Source: Pseudidiomarina mangrovi (GTDB lineage Bacteria; Pseudomonadota; Gammaproteobacteria; Enterobacterales; Alteromonadaceae). From it: a stretch of 64,000 nucleotides of DNA. The position numbers and the translations under genes were made by a program. Location: contig NZ_RJLC01000014.1 in NCBI RefSeq assembly GCF_003999375.1, forward strand, positions 18,491 through 82,490, given 5' to 3'. Below the pieces are notes generated by a model that worked only from the letters and a program-made list of their open reading frames with translations, ran no database searches and was not told the DNA's origin. Shown one piece after another: positions 51,786 through 60,570 of the stretch; the stretch's first letter is position 1; each line of letters begins with the position of its first letter.

Positions 51786-52979
51786 ATGAAGCACGATTTT
51801 TATCAACAGCTTGAGCAGCAACTTGAGGAGCTCAAGCAAGAGGGGCTGTACAAGCAAGAGCGGATCATCACCAGCGACCAAGATGCTGAGATTACCGTGG
51901 TTGGCGGCCAGCATGTACTCAACTTTTGCGCCAATAATTACCTTGGTTTGGCCAACAACGATGCGCTGATTGCCGCTGCTAAACAAGGCCTTGATGAGCA
52001 CGGTTTTGGTACCGCCTCAGTGCGCTTTATTTGCGGCACGCAAGATATTCACAAAACCCTGGAAGCGAAACTCAGCAGCTTTCTGGGTACCGAAGATACC
52101 ATCTTGTACTCATCGTGCTTTGACGCCAACGGTGGTTTGTTTGAAACACTGATGGGCCCAGAAGACGCCATTATCAGTGATGAACTCAACCACGCTAGTA
52201 TCATTGATGGTATTCGCTTGAGCAAATCCAAGCGGTATCGCTACAAAAATAACGACATGACCGATCTTGAAGCGCAGCTTAAGCAAGCCAAGGCCGATGG
52301 TGCACGGCACATTTTGATTGCCACCGACGGCGTATTTTCAATGGATGGCGTGATCGCCAACATGAAGGGTGTGTGCGACTTAGCCGACCAATACGGCGCC
52401 TTGGTGATGATGGACGATTGCCACGCGACTGGCTTTTTAGGCGCTAACGGTAAAGGTACTCACGAATATTGCGGCGTACTGGGGCGTATTGATTTTCTTA
52501 CCGGTACCCTCGGTAAGGCTTTAGGTGGCGCCTCGGGTGGCTATATTTCTGGCAAAAAGGCGGCTATCGACTGGTTACGTCAGCGCTCACGCCCCTACTT
52601 GTTCTCCAACTCTGTGGCGCCAGCGATAGTGCAAGCCTCTATTCGGGTGCTGGAGTTATTAGAGAATGGTGATGCCCTACGCGCTCAATTATGGGACAAC
52701 GCCAATCATTTCCGCACGCAAATGACTGCGGCTGGTTTCACCTTAAGCGGTGCCGGCCATGCCATTATCCCAGTGATGATTGGCGACGCTCGCTTAGCCG
52801 CCGAAATGGCCGAACGTTTGCTTAAAGAAGGTATTTATGTGGTTGGGTTCTCGTTCCCAGTGGTACCACGTGGCAAAGCGCGTATTCGTACGCAAATGTC
52901 AGCAGCCCACAGCCGCGAGCAACTAGACCGGGCTATTGAAGCCTTTATCCGCATCGGTAAAGAACTCGGCATTATTTAA
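51786..52979 (+). CDS. kbl: 2-amino-3-ketobutyrate CoA ligase (glycine C-acetyltransferase)
   Basis: A 397-residue PLP enzyme that splits 2-amino-3-oxobutyrate with CoA into glycine and acetyl-CoA, the second step of threonine breakdown. It has [34 protein letters not shown] and the PLP lysine in [13 protein letters not shown]. The start at 51786 (MKHDFYQQL) has GGAG upstream and aligns with E. coli Kbl (398). tdh follows after 22 bases. Confidence 0.96.
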   Translation: MKHDFYQQLEQQLEELKQEGLYKQERIITSDQDAEITVVGGQHVLNFCANNYLGLANNDALIAAAKQGLDEHGFGTASVRFICGTQDIHKTLEAKLSSFLGTEDTILYSSCFDANGGLFETLMGPEDAIISDELNHASIIDGIRLSKSKRYRYKNNDMTDLEAQLKQAKADGARHILIATDGVFSMDGVIANMKGVCDLADQYGALVMMDDCHATGFLGANGKGTHEYCGVLGRIDFLTGTLGKALGGASGGYISGKKAAIDWLRQRSRPYLFSNSVAPAIVQASIRVLELLENGDALRAQLWDNANHFRTQMTAAGFTLSGAGHAIIPVMIGDARLAAEMAERLLKEGIYVVGFSFPVVPRGKARIRTQMSAAHSREQLDRAIEAFIRIGKELGII

Positions 52980-53001
52980 GTTTTTGGTGGAGACTATTTC
53001 A

Positions 53002-54027
53002 ATGAAAGCATTAGCGAAATTACATGCCGAGCCAGGCATTTGGATGACCGACGCGGAAAAACCAGAGTATGGCTACAATGATTTATTAATTCGTATTAAA
53101 AAATCCGCCATTTGTGGCACCGATATTCACATCTATAAATGGGACGAGTGGTCACAAAAAACCGTGCCAGTACCGATGGTGGTGGGCCATGAGTACGCCG
53201 GTGTGGTTGAAGCCATGGGCGACGGTGTCAAAGGCTTTAACGTTGGTGACCGGGTATCTGGTGAAGGCCATATTACCTGTGGCCATTGCCGTAACTGTCG
53301 TGCTGGCCGCCGCCACTTGTGCCGTAATACCTTGGGAGTTGGTGTTAACCGCCCAGGCAGCTTTGCTGAATACTTAGTGATTCCTGCCGACAACGCGTTC
53401 AAATTACCCGACGACATCAGCGATGATATGGCGGCTATTTTTGACCCCTTTGGCAACGCTGTGCATACCGCACTGTCGTTCGATTTGGTCGGTGAAGACG
53501 TACTCATCACCGGTGCTGGCCCAATCGGTATCATGGCCGCCGCTATTTGCCGTCACGTTGGCGCGCGCCACGTGGTGATCACCGACGTAAACCACTATCG
53601 CTTAGACTTAGCCAAGAAGATGGGAGCTACCCGCGCTGTGGACGTCAGCAAAGAAAACCTGCGCGATGTGATGGCTGACCTGGGTATGAAAGAAGGTTTT
53701 GATGTTGGCCTAGAAATGTCGGGCGTACCATCAGCTCTGAATCAAATGTTAGACACCATGAATCACGGCGGCAAGATTGCCATGCTCGGCATTCCGGCCA
53801 AACCGATTGCTATTGATTGGAACCTTGTGATCTTCAAAGGTTTGATTATCAAAGGTATTTATGGTCGTGAAATGTTTGAGACCTGGTACAAAATGGCGGC
53901 GTTATTGCAGTCAGGCTTGAATCTTGAGCCAATTCTGACCCATCAGTTCCACATTGATGATTATCAAGCTGCATTTGAGTTGATGGCGTCAGGCCAATCA
54001 GGCAAAGTAGTGATGAATTGGGAGTAA
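53002..54027 (+). CDS. tdh: L-threonine 3-dehydrogenase
   Basis: A 341-residue zinc alcohol dehydrogenase-family enzyme that oxidises threonine to 2-amino-3-oxobutyrate with NAD. The catalytic zinc region is [10 protein letters not shown] and VVGHEYAG; the structural zinc cysteines are [15 protein letters not shown]. The Rossmann motif is GAGPIGIMA. Length equals E. coli Tdh. The frame is open 22 codons upstream inside kbl, but the ATG at 53002 is the family start. Confidence 0.97.
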   Translation: MKALAKLHAEPGIWMTDAEKPEYGYNDLLIRIKKSAICGTDIHIYKWDEWSQKTVPVPMVVGHEYAGVVEAMGDGVKGFNVGDRVSGEGHITCGHCRNCRAGRRHLCRNTLGVGVNRPGSFAEYLVIPADNAFKLPDDISDDMAAIFDPFGNAVHTALSFDLVGEDVLITGAGPIGIMAAAICRHVGARHVVITDVNHYRLDLAKKMGATRAVDVSKENLRDVMADLGMKEGFDVGLEMSGVPSALNQMLDTMNHGGKIAMLGIPAKPIAIDWNLVIFKGLIIKGIYGREMFETWYKMAALLQSGLNLEPILTHQFHIDDYQAAFELMASGQSGKVVMNWE

Positions 54028-54033
54028 CAGCAT

Positions 54034-54357
54034 ATGGCCGACTTTAAACGAATCAATGCAGCAACCGCGCACGCACTCTGGCAACAGGGTGCGGCGGCGT
54101 TTGCCGATATCCGCGATGAGCGGTCGTTTGCGCTCGGCCATATTCCCGGCTCAGTCCATTTAACCAATAGTAACTTAGGGCAATTTCTCGACAGCCTTGA
54201 TGATGCCACTGAAGTCGTGGTGGTGTGTTACCACGGTAACAGCAGCCAAGGTGCAGCCCAATACCTCGCCCAGCAAGGCGTGGAGCCGGTCAGTAGTTTA
54301 GACGGTGGGTTCACCGCATGGGGCCAACAATTTCCAGAGGCTGTGGAGCGACGCTAA
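54034..54357 (+). CDS. glpE: GlpE, single-domain rhodanese
   Basis: A 107-residue thiosulfate sulfurtransferase. The active loop is CYHGNSSQG, with Cys about 70 as sulfur carrier, and the domain starts with FADIRDERSFALGHIPGS. Length fits E. coli GlpE (108). It begins 6 bases after tdh and is followed directly by glpG, so the glpEG pair rides on the threonine operon here instead of lying beside glpD/glpR. Confidence 0.93.
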   Translation: MADFKRINAATAHALWQQGAAAFADIRDERSFALGHIPGSVHLTNSNLGQFLDSLDDATEVVVVCYHGNSSQGAAQYLAQQGVEPVSSLDGGFTAWGQQFPEAVERR

Positions 54358-55200
54358 ATGCAAAAACTGTACACCAGCCGCGATCACAGTAGCATGGAAA
54401 AACTTTACGGGTTCCTGCAACAACGCGGCATCCCGGTGACAGTGAGCGAACACGGCGAGCAACTTGAGCTTTGGCTGATTCAAACCAGTTATGCGGCGCT
54501 AGCCAAAGAGTTAGTGGCAGAATTTAAAGCCAACCCCAGTATTGCTGATAGCCCCCAACATGAGCCGGCGCTGAGCGCCTTTGCCGCTGACCGTAGCCCA
54601 CGTATACCACGTGGAACACCTACTATCCTGAACAACTTATTAAGCCAAGCTGGGGTCGTGACCATCAGTTTTGCGGTACTGGTCATTGCGGTGTTTTTAG
54701 GGCAGCTATCGCCTTTGCGTGACGGCCTATTTGAATTACTCCGTATCAGCGACAACTTCGCGGCTATTCCGTGGCATCAACCGTGGCGGGTAATCACCCC
54801 GGCCTTATTGCACTTTAGCGTGCTCCATATCTTATTTAACGTGTTTTGGTGGTGGTATTTAGGCGGCCGCTTTGAGCGCCTTTATGGCAGCGTGTGGCTA
54901 GTGGTCGCACTGGTGGTCTGCGCCAGCATTTCCAATGTCGCTCAATTTATCGTCAGTGGCCCCTATTTCGGCGGCCTTTCCGGTGTGGTGTATGGCTTAT
55001 TCGGAATTGCCGTGGTCATGGCTTGGCAGCGCCCAAGCCACCCTCTGTACTTGCCGCCAGGGCTGATTGGCTTTTTGTTGTTCTGGTTAGTACTCGGCTA
55101 TACCGACCTATTGTGGGTGAACGTTGCCAATACTGCTCACACCGCTGGCCTCATCAGTGGTTTGTTGGTTGGGGCGGTGATGCGCGGGCTGGGCCGTTAA
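54358..55200 (+). CDS. glpG: Rhomboid intramembrane serine protease GlpG
   Basis: A 280-residue protease with a cytoplasmic N-terminal domain (about 1-80) and six TM segments. The catalytic Ser lies in GGLSGVVYGLFG, and the His in ANTAHTAGLISG. WWYLGGRFERLYG is the L1/TM2 family segment. It cuts transmembrane helices in the lipid plane. It begins on the base after the glpE stop, and its own stop overlaps ubiC (TAATG). Confidence 0.94.
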   Translation: MQKLYTSRDHSSMEKLYGFLQQRGIPVTVSEHGEQLELWLIQTSYAALAKELVAEFKANPSIADSPQHEPALSAFAADRSPRIPRGTPTILNNLLSQAGVVTISFAVLVIAVFLGQLSPLRDGLFELLRISDNFAAIPWHQPWRVITPALLHFSVLHILFNVFWWWYLGGRFERLYGSVWLVVALVVCASISNVAQFIVSGPYFGGLSGVVYGLFGIAVVMAWQRPSHPLYLPPGLIGFLLFWLVLGYTDLLWVNVANTAHTAGLISGLLVGAVMRGLGR

Positions 55201-55772
55201 TGCTGGCGTTTCCCATTGTCTCTGTGGGCGGCGAAGCGCACTGGCAAGCAGCAGAAGCTTGGGGCGAGTTACTCTCGCCCCTACAGTGCCAATGGCTGCT
55301 AGATAACAGTTCGCTCACCGCGAAATTAAAAGCTCAGTGTCAGCATTTTCAGGTGCAATTACTCGGTCAACAGCAAGCGAGTATGCTCGCTGACGAGGCG
55401 CGCTGGTTACCCGAAGACAGCACGGTGACTGTGCGTGAAGTGATTCTCCACTGCGATCATCAGCCTTGGGTGTTTGCCCGCAGCGTATTTCCACAACAGG
55501 CGTTACAAGCCAGTCAACTTAACCTGGCTGAACTGGGCACGCGACCACTGGGTGAACATTTGTTTAGCCAGCCTGATTTGCAGCGCTCGGATATCGAGGT
55601 ATCGGCTTTTCCTGCTCACAGCCGGGTCGGTCAGCTGCACCAACAGTTGGGCTTTGCCGCACAGACACTGTGGGGTCGGCGGAGCTGCTTTAGCGCCGCA
55701 GGGCAACAGATTCTGGTGGCAGAAGTGTTTATTGGCGCGGCGCCGCTCTATCACACCGAAGGCGCGGAGTAA
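55200..55772 (+). CDS. ubiC: Chorismate lyase UbiC
   Basis: A 190-residue enzyme that removes pyruvate from chorismate to give 4-hydroxybenzoate, the ubiquinone ring precursor. Supporting features are WLLDNSSLTAKLKAQC, VREVILHCDHQPWVFARSVFP and the C-terminal AEVFIGAAPLY segment with its expected Glu. The ATG overlaps the glpG stop by one base. The frame is open far upstream inside glpG, but that part is noise. ubiA follows after 4 bases. Confidence 0.9.
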   Translation: MLAFPIVSVGGEAHWQAAEAWGELLSPLQCQWLLDNSSLTAKLKAQCQHFQVQLLGQQQASMLADEARWLPEDSTVTVREVILHCDHQPWVFARSVFPQQALQASQLNLAELGTRPLGEHLFSQPDLQRSDIEVSAFPAHSRVGQLHQQLGFAAQTLWGRRSCFSAAGQQILVAEVFIGAAPLYHTEGAE

Positions 55773-55776
55773 GCAC

Positions 55777-56655
55777 ATGAGCCGTGGTGCGATGATCAGT
55801 CAACGCAGTTCAGCCTACTGGCGTTTGATGCGTGCCGACCGCCCGATTGGCACCTTACTGTTACTCTGGCCGACCTTAAGCGCGCTGCTGATAGCCGGCG
55901 CTGGTAACCCACCGTTAAAAATTCTGGTGATTTTTTTACTCGGCGTGTGGGTGATGCGCTCTGCCGGCTGTGTCATCAATGATTACGCAGATCGCCACAT
56001 TGATGGCCAGGTTAGCCGTACCAAGCAACGTCCATTGGCGCGGGGTGAAGTGCAGAGCTGGGAAGCGCTGCTGTTATTCGCAGGGCTACTGCTGGTCGCT
56101 TTACTACTGGTGCTGCAACTGAATAAAACCACTATCTATTTGAGCTTTGCGGCAGTGGGTGTGGCGACCTTGTATCCGTTTTGTAAGCGTTTTACCCAGT
56201 TACCACAAGTGGTACTTGGCGTGGCTTTTAGCTTTGGCATTTTGATGGCTTTTACCGCGCTGGAGCAAGGCTTACCGTTGCCGGCATGGTTATTATTATT
56301 CGCCAATGTCAGCTGGACGGTGGCCTATGATACCCAATATGCCATGGCCGATCGTGATGATGACCGACAAATTGGGGTGAAGTCGACGGCGATTTTATTT
56401 GCTCAGTACGACCGGCTAGCTATTGCTGCGCTGCAACTTATTACCTTGGTATTGTTGGCAGGGTTGGGAGCGGTGATTAACGCCGCCTACCCGTATTACC
56501 TGGGCTTAGTGGTCATTGTTGGCTTATTTGCATGGCAACATCGGCTGATTTGGCAGCGCCAACCCAGCGCGTGTTTCCAAGCTTTTCTGCACAACAATCA
56601 CGTGGGTTGGGTGCTTACCCTCGCCATCGTGATTGAGTTTTGGTTTTTCCGTTAG
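55777..56655 (+). CDS. ubiA: 4-hydroxybenzoate octaprenyltransferase UbiA
   Basis: A 292-residue membrane prenyltransferase that attaches the polyprenyl chain to 4-hydroxybenzoate. Both Asp-rich motifs are present: NDYADRHID and DTQYAMADRDDD. About eight or nine TM segments follow RLMRADRPIGTLLLLWPT. Length fits E. coli UbiA (290). An upstream extension in frame lies inside ubiC and is excluded; ATG 55792 is a possible later start. It ends 2 bases before the convergent plsB stop. Confidence 0.95.
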   Translation: MSRGAMISQRSSAYWRLMRADRPIGTLLLLWPTLSALLIAGAGNPPLKILVIFLLGVWVMRSAGCVINDYADRHIDGQVSRTKQRPLARGEVQSWEALLLFAGLLLVALLLVLQLNKTTIYLSFAAVGVATLYPFCKRFTQLPQVVLGVAFSFGILMAFTALEQGLPLPAWLLLFANVSWTVAYDTQYAMADRDDDRQIGVKSTAILFAQYDRLAIAALQLITLVLLAGLGAVINAAYPYYLGLVVIVGLFAWQHRLIWQRQPSACFQAFLHNNHVGWVLTLAIVIEFWFFR

Positions 56656-56657
56656 CG

Positions 56658-59108
56658 TTAGGTTGACCGCGAGGCCAGCCATTGTTGTACCGATTGCCGA
56701 ATGGTTTGTAATACCGCAGGTTCGAGCAAACTATCAATACGATCACTAAAGGCACCCACGCGCTGATCAGCAATCAGCTGCCCTTGAGCATCCACATCAA
56801 TGTAGTTCTGTGCTTTCAGAGTGGCAATCAGACCGGTCAGTACTTTTTTATCAAAAAACTCTGGGGCGCTAATGCCATGCAGGGTACTTAAGCGCTCAGC
56901 CAAGGCTACGGCTTGTTGCTCTAACTCTGAGCGACCGAGTGGCTGCGCCTGTTGCAATAGCTCCAAAATAATCGAGTAACGTTGCAAGGTTTCACTGGCG
57001 CCACGCGCCAGCAGCTGCAACTTGAAGTAGCACTGCGAATCACGCGCAGGAGCGCTATAACTGGTGTCGCTAAGCTGTCGAATTAAGCCCATTTCAGTGA
57101 ACTGTTGCAACAATGCTGCTACCCATAGCGCCATGCTATCGCTATCGTGACTAATAAACAGCTCATCCTGCAATAACGGCTGTAATTGTTGTAATAAACT
57201 GACCACCTGAGCCTGCTTAAATTGGCCATGGCCCACCGCAATCGCTGCCACAATAGCCGGCACAATCACCATATGCATGATGTTGTTACGGTAGTAGGTC
57301 ATGGCGATAGCTTTATTGCCCTCAAGCCGAATCACCTCACCAATGCTGTCACTGACAATGGTGAACTTGTCTTGCTTGCTGGCCAGCTGCCACAGTTCTG
57401 TCCCGCTTTGCTCCGGCACATAACTATCCAAGCTGTAGGGGACCTCACGCAAAATAGTGGTGTAAACCTCCATTTGGCTGATCAGTTCTTCGCGGGTCAA
57501 ACTGTGTTGCTCGGCACTGAGGAGGGCGAGCGCGGACAAATTGATACTATTTAATGCTGCGGCATTATTAATACGCTGCATAATTTGTTCGGCCAGCAAA
57601 TTCACCGTCGGCGTTAACCATTTTGGCCGTGCCGGTTCTTCGGCACCAATGGTGATGCTCTCGCGCCAGCTCGGCTGCAAGCTATCAAGAGCCTCACCCA
57701 CGTTAATCGGTTCACCAAAGGTAACGTAACCATCACCGAAGTTTTTTAAATGGCGCAAGGTACCAAGCACCTGAAAGATGGACTCTTTTTGCTTGCTTGA
57801 GCCTTGTAGCTCTTTCAGATAGGTGGCGACTTCCATGACGTGTTCGTAGCCCAAATAAACTGGAACAATTGACATGGGCCGGGTTTGACCACGCAACATA
57901 CCCTGAATGGTCATAGCAATCATGCCAGTTTTGGGCGGCAGTAGGCGGCCGGTGCGGCTGCGCCCACCCTCGGTAAAATATTCCACCGGATAGCCCTTTT
58001 GGAACAACCGATTGAGGTATTCGCGGAAGACTTCTGAATAGAGCTTATTACCCTTGAAGCTGCGCCGCAGGAAAAACGCACCACCGCGACGGAATAATGG
58101 TCCCGCTGGAAAAAAATCAAGATTAACCCCAGCGGCAATGTGTGGTGGCACTAAGCCTTCTTTATAAATGGTGTAACTCAGCAATAGATAATCCATGTGG
58201 CTGCGGTGACAGGGCACATAAATAATTTCATGCCCGGCCTGCGCCAACGCGCGGATACGGTGACCACCTTCAACGTGCACGCCATGGTATATCTTGCTCC
58301 ACATCCAGCCCATAAAACGATCCAACACACGAACTAAGGTGTCGCTGTAATTAGCGGCTATTTCGTCGAGATATTTATAGGCACTGCGTTCGGCATCGGC
58401 ACGACTGATACGCTTGCTCTTGGCTTCGTCAGCAATCGCTTGTTGCAACGCTGGGGTGGCTAACAAACTGCGAATGACTTCGCTTCGCTCGGTGATTTTA
58501 GGGCCCGCCACAGCGTGCCGTAAGCGCACAAAATGCACCCTGGCAACGCGTGCTAGCTTGTGCGCAATGCGCCGATCAACACCATTTTCATCGGTCATTT
58601 GGCGCAACTGTACCGGGGCACTGCCGCGCACTAAGATATGTCGACCAGAAAATACCACAAGCCAGAATTTGCGCCATTTGCCGGGATTATCGAGATCGGC
58701 CACCATGGCCTTGCCTTCACGCCGCTCTTGGCCGGGTTTACGCCCCCAAAACAGCCCCAAGGGCAGCACTTGCACCCGCAACGATGGGTCTTTTTGGTGC
58801 GCCTCAAGTAGCGCCAATAACTCATCCACCGCCGCCGCAGCACTGTCATCTTTACCCTTGGCCAAGTACATCACCCGGGGAAATTCACGGCCGTTGAGTA
58901 ACAGTGGTTGGTTCGGATCAGGCAGCCCAATACGCAGCAATGCGCGCTGGGCAACGATAAAATCGGTCAATGACGTCGAGCGCATTACGTACACCACGTG
59001 ATCGCTGCCGATGACCGACTGTGCCGCTTGATCGAGAATCACCTCAAAGCGCGTCAGCCAGCGTACCGGCCAGTATAAGACCGAACGCCACAAGCCTCGT
59101 AGACTCAT
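56658..59108 (-). CDS. plsB: Glycerol-3-phosphate acyltransferase PlsB
   Basis: An 816-residue inner-membrane-associated enzyme that acylates glycerol-3-phosphate at sn-1, the first step of phospholipid synthesis. Acyltransferase motifs are intact: VPCHRSHMDYLLLSY (HX4D), GAFFLRRSF, YFTEGGRSRTGRL and IVPVYLGYEHVME. Length matches E. coli PlsB (807). GAGG lies before the ATG. Divergent from lexA across 146 bases, as in E. coli apart from dgkA, which is absent here. Confidence 0.96.
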   Translation of the reverse strand: MSLRGLWRSVLYWPVRWLTRFEVILDQAAQSVIGSDHVVYVMRSTSLTDFIVAQRALLRIGLPDPNQPLLLNGREFPRVMYLAKGKDDSAAAAVDELLALLEAHQKDPSLRVQVLPLGLFWGRKPGQERREGKAMVADLDNPGKWRKFWLVVFSGRHILVRGSAPVQLRQMTDENGVDRRIAHKLARVARVHFVRLRHAVAGPKITERSEVIRSLLATPALQQAIADEAKSKRISRADAERSAYKYLDEIAANYSDTLVRVLDRFMGWMWSKIYHGVHVEGGHRIRALAQAGHEIIYVPCHRSHMDYLLLSYTIYKEGLVPPHIAAGVNLDFFPAGPLFRRGGAFFLRRSFKGNKLYSEVFREYLNRLFQKGYPVEYFTEGGRSRTGRLLPPKTGMIAMTIQGMLRGQTRPMSIVPVYLGYEHVMEVATYLKELQGSSKQKESIFQVLGTLRHLKNFGDGYVTFGEPINVGEALDSLQPSWRESITIGAEEPARPKWLTPTVNLLAEQIMQRINNAAALNSINLSALALLSAEQHSLTREELISQMEVYTTILREVPYSLDSYVPEQSGTELWQLASKQDKFTIVSDSIGEVIRLEGNKAIAMTYYRNNIMHMVIVPAIVAAIAVGHGQFKQAQVVSLLQQLQPLLQDELFISHDSDSMALWVAALLQQFTEMGLIRQLSDTSYSAPARDSQCYFKLQLLARGASETLQRYSIILELLQQAQPLGRSELEQQAVALAERLSTLHGISAPEFFDKKVLTGLIATLKAQNYIDVDAQGQLIADQRVGAFSDRIDSLLEPAVLQTIRQSVQQWLASRST

Positions 59109-59140
59109 GCAAAACCCTCTGCTTAGTTATCTAATGCAAG

Positions 59141-59164
59141 CATACCACTGTCATTGTGGTTATG
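59141..59164. promoter_or_regulatory. Inverted repeat upstream of plsB
   Basis: CATACCAC (59141-59148) and GTGGTTATG (59156-59164) are complementary with one bulged base around TGTCATT. It lies 33 bases before plsB, in the likely promoter zone, and could be an operator. No known site is recognised. Confidence 0.4.
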
Positions 59165-59192
59165 CCGCCTGAAAAAAATACCAAAAAAAAAG

Positions 59193-59220
59193 TTGCCAAA
59201 GCAAAACACCTGTATATACT
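59193..59220 (+). promoter_or_regulatory. Promoter of lexA
   Basis: TTGCCA (59193-59198), 16 bases and TATACT (59215-59220). The -10 lies inside the first SOS box, so LexA binding blocks RNA polymerase directly. Confidence 0.7.
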
Positions 59221-59225
59221 CACAG
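59210..59225 (+). promoter_or_regulatory. SOS box 1 (LexA operator)
   Basis: CTGTATATACTCACAG fits the CTG-N10-CAG LexA consensus with an AT-rich core and overlaps the lexA -10. Confidence 0.9.
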
Positions 59226-59230
59226 TATCA

Positions 59231-59246
59231 CTGTATAGATAAACAG
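59231..59246 (+). promoter_or_regulatory. SOS box 2 (LexA operator)
   Basis: CTGTATAGATAAACAG, a close match to the E. coli consensus. It is centred 21 bases (two helical turns) from box 1, which suits cooperative autorepression as at E. coli lexA. Confidence 0.92.
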
Positions 59247-59254
59247 GTATTTAC

Positions 59255-59875
59255 ATGCGCCCTTTAACGCCCCGTCAGCAAGAAATTCTGACCCTAATCA
59301 AAGATGCTATTGACGCCACTGGCATGCCGCCAACCCGCGCCGAAATAGCCTTACAACTGGGTTTTCGTTCTGCCAATGCGGCGGAGGAACATCTCAAGGC
59401 GCTGGCGAAAAAAGGCGTTATCGAGCTACTACCCGGTATGTCGCGCGGCCTTCGCTTAGTCGGCGGTATGGATGAAGAAGTTCCAGAAGGGTTGCCACTT
59501 ATTGGTCAAGTTGCCGCTGGCGAACCTATTTTAGCCCAGCAACACATCGAGAGTCATTATCGCGTCGATGAAAACCTATTTCGACCGCATGCTGACTTTT
59601 TACTGCGCGTAAACGGCATGAGCATGAAGAATATCGGTATTCTCGACGGTGACCTATTGGCTGTTCACAAAACTCAAGATGCACGTAACGGCCAAATTAT
59701 TGTCGCACGGGTTGACGAAGACGTTACCGTGAAGCGCTTTGAACGCAAGGGCAGCACCGTATTGCTGCACCCAGAAAATGAAGAATTTTCGACTATCAAG
59801 GTCGACCTCGCTCAGCAATACTTCACCGTAGAAGGGCTGGCCGTAGGTGTCATTCGAAATGGAGCATGGCTATGA
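59255..59875 (+). CDS. lexA: LexA repressor
   Basis: A 206-residue SOS repressor. An N-terminal winged helix ([30 protein letters not shown]) is followed by the S24 autoprotease domain. It has the Ala88-Gly89 cleavage site (QVAAGEP), catalytic Ser123 (NGMSMKN) and Lys160 (VTVKRFE). RecA filaments trigger self-cleavage after DNA damage. Two SOS boxes precede it. Its stop overlaps the start of a SulA-like gene. Confidence 0.97.
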   Translation: MRPLTPRQQEILTLIKDAIDATGMPPTRAEIALQLGFRSANAAEEHLKALAKKGVIELLPGMSRGLRLVGGMDEEVPEGLPLIGQVAAGEPILAQQHIESHYRVDENLFRPHADFLLRVNGMSMKNIGILDGDLLAVHKTQDARNGQIIVARVDEDVTVKRFERKGSTVLLHPENEEFSTIKVDLAQQYFTVEGLAVGVIRNGAWL

Positions 59876-60276
59876 GATACGATTATCAACCAAGTAAAAA
59901 CGCCAGCCTCGTGGCTGAGCATGCAGAAACTAGTTTAGGCGACGCGCGTTTTGATGACGTATTGTATCGCGTGCAGTCACTCGCATTACGCACATCACAG
60001 TGGATCACTGTGATCGGCGGTTGTCGTGAAACCATCGCACAATTAGTCGCTGCGGGCGTGAGCCGTAATCGTATTCGTTGGATTGGCGGTCGCGATCATG
60101 ACCATCGCGAATGGGCGACTGAACAAGCGTTGTTGGCTGGTACCAGTAGCTTAGTGCTGAGCTTTCTTGAGCAAATCTCGCCGCGCATGCAGCAACGCAT
60201 CAAAATGGCTAGTAAGATGAGTCAAACGCACAGTTTTGTTTTTAATGAATTACCTTCTCGTACGCCACTCCACTAA
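59872..60276 (+). CDS. SulA-like SOS cell-division inhibitor (putative)
   Basis: A 134-residue protein. The stretch from SQWITVIGG to [10 protein letters not shown] follows the layout of SulA (WQLWLTPQQ through GFIMRP): a strand, a helix with [15 protein letters not shown], a strand, then MQQRIKMAS. SulA blocks FtsZ assembly during SOS. Similarity is low and the N-terminal region differs, so the call rests partly on position. The ATG at 59872 is chosen because GGAG is 7 bases away. It overlaps lexA by 4 bases and is followed by a strong terminator. Confidence 0.68.
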   Translation: MRYDYQPSKNASLVAEHAETSLGDARFDDVLYRVQSLALRTSQWITVIGGCRETIAQLVAAGVSRNRIRWIGGRDHDHREWATEQALLAGTSSLVLSFLEQISPRMQQRIKMASKMSQTHSFVFNELPSRTPLH

Positions 60277-60300
60277 TCCCCGTACCGAAGGTTTCCCCGA

Positions 60301-60327
60301 AGGGCTGCTCATGCAGCCCTTTTTTTT
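60301..60327 (+). terminator. Intrinsic terminator of the lexA operon
   Basis: AGGGCTGC (60301-60308) pairs perfectly with GCAGCCCT (60313-60320) around TCAT and runs into eight T residues (60320-60327). Confidence 0.92.
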
Positions 60328-60570
60328 AAAAAATCTTAACTTAAGCGGTGGCAATTTAATCGTTACATGGTATTTTGGAGCAGCAATAAATACTGCTAAC
60401 ACAACTAAAATAATAATTATTGATATATAACAACAACAAAGAGTTAGTAGGGAAAGCGATTTTTCACTTCTAGGAATGCTGTTCCTTTTTCTGCTTACCT
60501 CTTTGTTCTTCAGGCTCGCACTTCGGTGTATTCGTGGGCGACCACGTCGGAAGAATGAGAGGAGACGTCC
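60328..60570 (+). promoter_or_regulatory. AT-rich upstream region of the cox operon
   Basis: These 243 bases between the lexA-operon terminator and coxB hold no ORF I accept. The first half is very AT-rich (60400-60430 especially) and could act as an UP element or protein-binding region. A 5-bp stem AGGAA/TTCCT followed by T residues (60472-60490) may be a weak attenuator. No -10/-35 pair is convincing. The coxB ribosome site GGAG is at the end. Confidence 0.4.

Noticed and set aside
54894..55199. Long upstream extension of the ubiC frame
   Set aside because: It is an out-of-frame reading of glpG; the ATG at 55200 fits chorismate lyase and overlaps the glpG stop.
55474..55776. Extension of the ubiA frame into ubiC
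   Set aside because: The added residues are unrelated to UbiA, and the ATG at 55777 gives the normal length.
59866..59871. Start of the SulA-like gene at ATG 59866
   Set aside because: The GGAG ribosome site would be only one base from this codon; the ATG at 59872 has proper spacing.
60236..60430. 64-codon frame after the SulA-like gene
   Set aside because: It crosses the strong terminator at 60301-60327 and has no ribosome site or family likeness.
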